38,240 nt of DNA from Alphaproteobacteria bacterium (GTDB taxonomy: Bacteria; Pseudomonadota; Alphaproteobacteria; UBA9219), in contig JABDFY010000021.1 in NCBI GenBank assembly GCA_013286365.1, positions 1 through 38,240 on the forward strand, read 5' to 3'. Positions 34,217 to 38,240 of this stretch are shown here, in pieces (positions within the stretch are counted from its first letter, which is position 1; each line of letters begins with the position of its first letter). The notes beneath the pieces are model-generated. The model worked only from the letters and a program-made list of their open reading frames with translations. It did not search any database and was not told where the DNA came from. The translations under genes and the position numbers were made by a program.

Positions 34217-36112
34217 TTAGGTTTTGAAATAATCATGGATTTTTCTGGCAGCATTAAGGCTAATGCCTGGAACTCGAGATAGATCTTCAATCCTCGCCCC
34301 AGCTACCGCTTTAGCGGAGCCAAAGTGATGCAGTAACGCCCTTTTTCGTGTAGGCCCTACACCCGGGACGTCTTCAAGCCCTGACTGTCCAATGGCCTTG
34401 ATGCGTTTCGCCCGGTGGGCGCCAATGGCAAAGCGATGGGCCTCATCGCGCAAACGCTGGAGATAATAAAGCACAGGATCACCTGATGGCAGGCTAAAGG
34501 CTTGCCGGTGCGGCATAAAAAATCGTTCATCACCGGCATTGCGGTCAGGGCCTTTTGCAATACCGATGACCGTAACATCCGTAATACCCAACTCTTCTAA
34601 AACGCCAAGGGCTTTATTGAGTTGGCCTTGGCCACCATCAATAAGGACGAGATCAGGCCATAGGTCAGATTGATGCGTTGGGTCCTCTTCGATCAGGCGC
34701 CGAAAACGACGGTTGAGCACTTCCTCCATCATGGCGTAATCGTCGCCGGGTGCGATGGCCCCACGTATATTAAATTTACGGTAGGTTTTCTTGAGAAAAC
34801 CTTCTTCGCCAGCGGCTATCATGGCGCCGCCGGCATTAGTGCCAGAAATGTGGGAGTTATCATAAACCTCGATGCGCCGAGGCGGATCGGCTAATCCAAA
34901 CACTTCAGCGACGCGATTTAATAATTTGGTCTGTTCAGAGCTCTCAGACATCTTTCTGGCAAGAGCTTGTTCGGCATTGCGTTGGGCATGGTTGATGAGG
35001 CGCTTCTTTTCGCCAAGTTTTGGAACAGTCAGCCTTACTTTGTGTCCAGAGCGTTCTGTAAGGGCTTCTTCGAGGAGTTTGGGCTCATTTGGCCTGTGGC
35101 TTACTATCACCGCGGCCGGAGCTGGTTTGTCGGAATAAAACTGTGCCAGGAAAGAGGCTAGAATTTCACCAACAGCCAATTGTTTATCATGGACAGGGTA
35201 ATAAATGCGCGAACCGTAATTGCGGTCATTGCGAAAGAAAAATATCTGAATAGCGGTACGTCCGGATGCTTGATGCAAAGCGATAACGTCGGCATCATTA
35301 ATGCCTGCCACGTTAATATCTTGACGCGACTGAATACTGGTCAAGACGCGTATGCGGTCGCGCATTAGTGCTGCAGTTTCAAAATCCATTGAATCGCTGG
35401 CCTGTTTCATAGCGCGTGCATAGCTTTGTTGGATTTCGTTGTTCTTTCCTTTCAAGAATGCGCAAGTATCCGTCACTTGTTTTGCATATTCGGTGGCGCT
35501 GACTTTACCGACACAAGGGGCTGTACAGCGCTTGATATGGTATTGCAGGCATGGGCGTGTGCGATGGGCAAAAAAACTATCAGAGCAATTGCGCAGCAAA
35601 AATCCGCGTTGGAGCAGAGTGAGTGTTTCATTTACAGCGCCAGCCGATGCGAAGGGTCCGAAATACCAACCTTTCCTGGTTTTACTGCCACGATGCTTTA
35701 AAAGTTGTGGGAATTCGTGATCGCGTGTGATGAGAATATAGGGGTAACTTTTGTCGTCACGTAGCAGCACGTTGAAGGGTGGCATAAAGCGTTGGATAAA
35801 ATTGGCCTCGAGCAAGAGAGCCTCGGCTTCAGTCAAAGTCGTTACTATTTCAAGGCCTCGTGTCTGGGCGACCATGCGTTGCAGGCGATTGGGCAGCCGT
35901 GTACGTTGGGTGTAAGAGGCAACACGCTTTTTGAGGATTTTTGCTTTACCGACATAAAGTACCGATCCGTCCTCAGCCAGCATCCGGTAAACGCCTGGCG
36001 AGGCAGGAAGCGTTTTTATTTGTTCGCGCAGATAACTTGCGCCATTTTCAAAACCCGTGCGGCCTTGACGTAGCGGTTTCGTAACAGGCGTTTGTCGAAG
36101 ATTTTCATTCAT
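34217..36112 (-). CDS. uvrC: Excinuclease ABC subunit C
   Basis: A 631-residue nucleotide-excision-repair nuclease that makes the dual incision with UvrB. Domains in order: GIY-YIG nuclease (PGVYRM...LYVGKAKILKKRV, 39-65); the Cys-containing region HIKRCTAPCVGK; a UVR helical UvrB-binding motif (MDFETAALMRDRIRVL); an RNase H-like endonuclease (IEVYDNSHISGTNAGGAMI and LVLIDGGQGQLNKAL); and C-terminal helix-hairpin-helix repeats (LEDVPGVGPTRKRALL, LSRVPGISLNAARKIH). Start ATG 36112. Confidence 0.97.
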   Translation of the reverse strand: MNENLRQTPVTKPLRQGRTGFENGASYLREQIKTLPASPGVYRMLAEDGSVLYVGKAKILKKRVASYTQRTRLPNRLQRMVAQTRGLEIVTTLTEAEALLLEANFIQRFMPPFNVLLRDDKSYPYILITRDHEFPQLLKHRGSKTRKGWYFGPFASAGAVNETLTLLQRGFLLRNCSDSFFAHRTRPCLQYHIKRCTAPCVGKVSATEYAKQVTDTCAFLKGKNNEIQQSYARAMKQASDSMDFETAALMRDRIRVLTSIQSRQDINVAGINDADVIALHQASGRTAIQIFFFRNDRNYGSRIYYPVHDKQLAVGEILASFLAQFYSDKPAPAAVIVSHRPNEPKLLEEALTERSGHKVRLTVPKLGEKKRLINHAQRNAEQALARKMSESSEQTKLLNRVAEVFGLADPPRRIEVYDNSHISGTNAGGAMIAAGEEGFLKKTYRKFNIRGAIAPGDDYAMMEEVLNRRFRRLIEEDPTHQSDLWPDLVLIDGGQGQLNKALGVLEELGITDVTVIGIAKGPDRNAGDERFFMPHRQAFSLPSGDPVLYYLQRLRDEAHRFAIGAHRAKRIKAIGQSGLEDVPGVGPTRKRALLHHFGSAKAVAGARIEDLSRVPGISLNAARKIHDYFKT

Positions 36113-36434
36113 GGGTTTCTGGGTGAATTCTCAAGCGCTTTCCTTAATTATATTATCCCCGAAATCTGTGGATAAATCTGTCAGTAAAGTGGTCAAAATG
36201 GTCACTTTACCGTGTCAAAGCAGGAAATTTATAGCTTTGCTTAAAAAACAGGCAAGTGAATATAACTAATTGAAAAAACTCAAAGCTTTTCTGTGTTTGC
36301 ACACAAAATGCCATTCTTTGTTCTGTTTTTGGCCACTTCTAGCGATTTTTAGGCTAGCGCTGTGAACAAATGCCACTCCGCTGCAATAGGGATATTAACT
36401 AGTCAAGACGTAAAACATTAAAATTCAAAAATTC
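36113..36434. other. uvrC upstream region
   Basis: 322 bp with no gene. It contains a TATAAT-like box on the minus strand (36147-36152) and a perfect 8-bp inverted repeat (36184-36210) upstream of it, a candidate control region for uvrC. No canonical alphaproteobacterial LexA box (GTTC-N7-GTTC) was seen. Confidence 0.5.
36184..36210. promoter_or_regulatory. Inverted repeat, candidate operator
   Basis: GTAAAGTG (36184-36191) and CACTTTAC (36203-36210) are exact reverse complements around an 11-bp centre that itself contains a repeated GGTCA. It lies about 75-100 bp before the uvrC ATG and about 30 bp upstream of a TATAAT-like box, near the -35 position. There is no T-run, so a terminator is unlikely. 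Confidence 0.5.
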
Positions 36435-37148
36435 TTATGCCCTATGTAACAAGTGAGCGCCGCTATCGGTATGAATTATTTCACCTGTGATTGATGAATT
36501 TTCGATGAGAAAACTTATGGTTGCCGTAATATTTTCCGGCTTCACTTGAGCGCGCAATGGCGTCGATAGATATAAGCTTTCGAAATGTGCGACAGACTCG
36601 CGCAGGCCTGGAAAGACGGGTCCAGGGGCTACACCGTTAATGCGTACCTTCGGCCCACACTGGAGAGCCATTTTGAGGGTCTGGGCCTTTAAGGCTTGTT
36701 TGCTGCGGATGTAGGCATGGAAGCCCTTGCTCGGGGTGCAGCTATCGAGAAGATTTACAATAACGCCTGTATTCTCAGTCGAAATTTGTTGGCAAAAAAC
36801 TTCACTTAACAGTCGCGGCGCTTCGGCATTGATTGTCATATGTTCGCTGCCATCAGGATCGTTCTCGTCGAGTTCAAACAGACTGGCGTTGTTGACTAGG
36901 GCCGAGAGAGGACCGATCTCTGCATTGAGGGATGGGATTAGATTCTGAACCAGTTTTAGATTGAGGAGATCTATTTCTGCCAAAAGGACTTTTCTGCCAA
37001 GCGATTTGATTTCGTCGGCCAGTTTCATGGCTGCGGCTTGGGAGCGATTGTAGTGGATGACGACATTCCAGTCCGATTTTGCTAAACCAAGCGCCGTGGC
37101 CCGGCCTATGCGTTTGGCAGCACCCGTTACCAACACCCATTTGTTCAT
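36435..37148 (-). CDS. Short-chain dehydrogenase/reductase, pteridine-reductase (FolM)-like
   Basis: A 237-residue Rossmann reductase. LVTGAAKRIGRATA (8-15 TGAAKRIG) fits the TGx3RxG pattern typical of pteridine reductases and FolM rather than the usual TGxxxGxG. NNAS is at 86-89, and the catalytic Tyr146 and Lys150 lie in AYIRSK. It would reduce dihydropteridines or dihydrofolate with NADPH. The folB gene immediately upstream (4-bp ATGA overlap) supports a pterin role. Other SDR activities cannot be excluded. Confidence 0.85.
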   Translation of the reverse strand: MNKWVLVTGAAKRIGRATALGLAKSDWNVVIHYNRSQAAAMKLADEIKSLGRKVLLAEIDLLNLKLVQNLIPSLNAEIGPLSALVNNASLFELDENDPDGSEHMTINAEAPRLLSEVFCQQISTENTGVIVNLLDSCTPSKGFHAYIRSKQALKAQTLKMALQCGPKVRINGVAPGPVFPGLRESVAHFESLYLSTPLRAQVKPENITATISFLIENSSITGEIIHTDSGAHLLHRA

Positions 37149-37573
37149 TTCGTGCGCCGCACGCGAGAAATTTCGATGCCGGCACCTGCAATCCTTGGGA
37201 ATATCTCTGGTTTTTCGAGGCGGACCCGCACTTTATAGATACGCGGTTCGGCGAAACAGAAATTGATAATTTGCTCAGCAACGCTCTCTAACAGGGGGAT
37301 ATGCCCAAGGCGTGGCAGTTCATTACAGATAAAGTCATAAAATCGTTCGTAATTAATGACCCTATCAAGTTTGCTTTCGTTGGGATCCTGGTAGTGATGG
37401 GGCAGGGCAGCCTCGACTTCAATGCTAATTATAACCGGCTGGGGCTTAGTTCTCTCTGCTGGATAGATTCCGACGTTAAGCTCAACAGTGCACTCGCGCA
37501 AAAAGACCTGGATAACATCGTTTTCTTGTGTAACAGATAAATGTGGTGGGTTGAATAATGGACTGGCTGTCAT
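37145..37573 (-). CDS. folB: Dihydroneopterin aldolase family protein
   Basis: A 142-residue protein with the FolB domain: VFLRECTVELNVGIYPAERTK, the central VINYERFYDFICNELPRLG, HIPLLESVAEQIINFCF (with the catalytic-region Glu) and VRVRLEKPEIFP. FolB converts dihydroneopterin to 6-hydroxymethyl-dihydropterin in folate synthesis. The N-terminal 20 residues (MTASPLFNPPHLSVTQENDV) extend beyond the usual length of about 120. Both ends overlap neighbours by 4 bp (ATGA), so translation is coupled to trmJ and the reductase. Confidence 0.9.
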   Translation of the reverse strand: MTASPLFNPPHLSVTQENDVIQVFLRECTVELNVGIYPAERTKPQPVIISIEVEAALPHHYQDPNESKLDRVINYERFYDFICNELPRLGHIPLLESVAEQIINFCFAEPRIYKVRVRLEKPEIFPRIAGAGIEISRVRRTK

Positions 37574-38240
37574 GGCGTACCACTTCCTTTCATCTTATGA
37601 GCACTGCGCTTGGGGCCGGTAATGAGCGCCGAAATTACGCCGTGCCAAGTACGAATTTCTTGTTCGGTCATTTCTGCTCGCTGTAACATGTTCTGTAAGC
37701 TTCGTGTCATTGTGGGGCGCATGTTTTCAGCGACAAAAAATCCGCATTCGTCTAACTCTTTCTCTAAGCGATTAAAAAAATTCAAATACTCTTCACGCGT
37801 CGCAGGTTTGCTGCTCCCAACATGTAATTGATTGCTAGGTGTCTGATCATTGGCTTGATACCACTCGTAGCCGATTAATAAAACGGCTTGGGCAAGGTTT
37901 AGCGAAGCAAATTCGGGGTTAAGGGGTATAGTAATTTTCGCGTTCGCTAAAACAATATGTTCGTTAACGAGGCCCGTGCGTTCACGACCGAAGAGAACGC
38001 CAATATTTTGGTCCTGTTGTAGACGTGAAACCATATCGGGGATGGCCGCTTGCGGCGTTAAGATGCGGTTGGTCATATCATGCGAACGCGACGTTGTGGC
38101 GTATATATAGTTTAAGTCGGCTATAGCTGTTTCAACGCTATCAAATATTTTTGCATTCTCAAGTATCTCATCGGCTCCCGAAGAAGCAGCCATCATGCGT
38201 TGGCGATGGATCTCACCCAAGGGCCAAGGATCGCGGGGTG
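37570..38240 (-). CDS. trmJ: tRNA/rRNA methyltransferase (TrmJ-like, SpoU family), partial at 5' end
   Basis: The frame stays open past the right edge, so the start is outside. The visible residues begin ...RDPWPLGEIHRQRMMAASSGADEILENAK, matching the middle of TrmJ-type SPOUT methyltransferases (E. coli TrmJ acts on Cm32/Um32 of tRNA). The knotted-fold motifs follow: IGVLFGRERTGL, ITIPLNPEFASLNLAQAVLL, and a C-terminal helical domain (LNFFNRLEKELDECGFF). The tail overlaps folB by 4 bp. That it is TrmJ and not another SpoU-type enzyme is inferred from the family motifs. Confidence 0.85.
   Translation of the reverse strand, partial: PRDPWPLGEIHRQRMMAASSGADEILENAKIFDSVETAIADLNYIYATTSRSHDMTNRILTPQAAIPDMVSRLQQDQNIGVLFGRERTGLVNEHIVLANAKITIPLNPEFASLNLAQAVLLIGYEWYQANDQTPSNQLHVGSSKPATREEYLNFFNRLEKELDECGFFVAENMRPTMTRSLQNMLQRAEMTEQEIRTWHGVISALITGPKRSAHKMKGSGTP

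Noticed and set aside
1..38240. CRISPR array, insertion sequence, prophage or rRNA
   Set aside because: No regularly spaced repeats, transposase or integrase genes, phage structural genes or rRNA sequence were seen.

Overview
The window looks like a stretch of an alphaproteobacterial chromosome of moderate, slightly AT-leaning base composition. That placement is an inference. It rests on the trmJ-folB-SDR-uvrC-pgsA order, a zinc-free L33, rlmE, a Kdo 3-hydroxylase homologue, a Ttg2/MlaC-like protein and Gram-negative envelope proteins. No rRNA, phage, insertion sequence or CRISPR array is visible. The bulk is ordinary chromosome, with accessory genes at about 1-4.4 kb and 16.7-28.3 kb.

Layout. 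1-4.7 kb: an unrecognised partial gene facing a pentapeptide-repeat protein, then an outer-membrane barrel protein and a doubtful small ORF. 4.7-5.2 kb: a small DUF1761-type membrane protein with a clear terminator. 5.2-10.2 kb: a tightly coupled four-gene minus-strand operon that reads as lower lysine catabolism: saccharopine/lysine dehydrogenase family protein, ALDH7-type aminoadipate semialdehyde dehydrogenase, DUF1338 2-oxoadipate dioxygenase/decarboxylase, and D-2-hydroxyglutarate dehydrogenase. Together these would carry aminoadipate semialdehyde to 2-oxoglutarate, apart from one transaminase step. 10.3-14.9 kb: a GT4 glycosyltransferase overlapping an AsnB-type amidotransferase, then a convergent Kdo 3-hydroxylase and a small transglutaminase-like protein, probably envelope-glycan related. 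14.9-17.9 kb: an orphan MlaC, an OmpA-family protein with promoter and terminator, an unknown small protein and a LysE exporter.

18.0-23.4 kb: a DCC1-thioredoxin-like/lipase-maturation-factor fusion with an odd start, an exported protein made of two NTF2-immunity-like repeats, an exported Tyr-rich protein, a glycine-zipper lipoprotein, and 0.9 kb without a recognisable gene. 23.4-26.6 kb: the most unusual gene, a 1048-residue protein. Its middle resembles the TRAFs-binding/TPR-S (DUF4071) domain of ASK kinases, and its C-terminus carries a Cys/His/Asp transglutaminase-like triad. A 224-residue orphan faces it. 27.6-38.2 kb: FkbM methyltransferase, tRNA-Gln(CTG), rlmE, rlmJ, a TPR-methyltransferase, rpmG, sppA, pgsA, uvrC, then a folM-like reductase, folB and a partial trmJ in one overlapping minus-strand operon.

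The two items most worth pursuing are the lysine operon, which resembles the plant route ending in DUF1338 plus D2HGDH, and the TPR-S/transglutaminase protein, which has the architecture of a conflict or host-interaction effector. All assignments come from reading motifs in the sequence and family knowledge; no database search was run.
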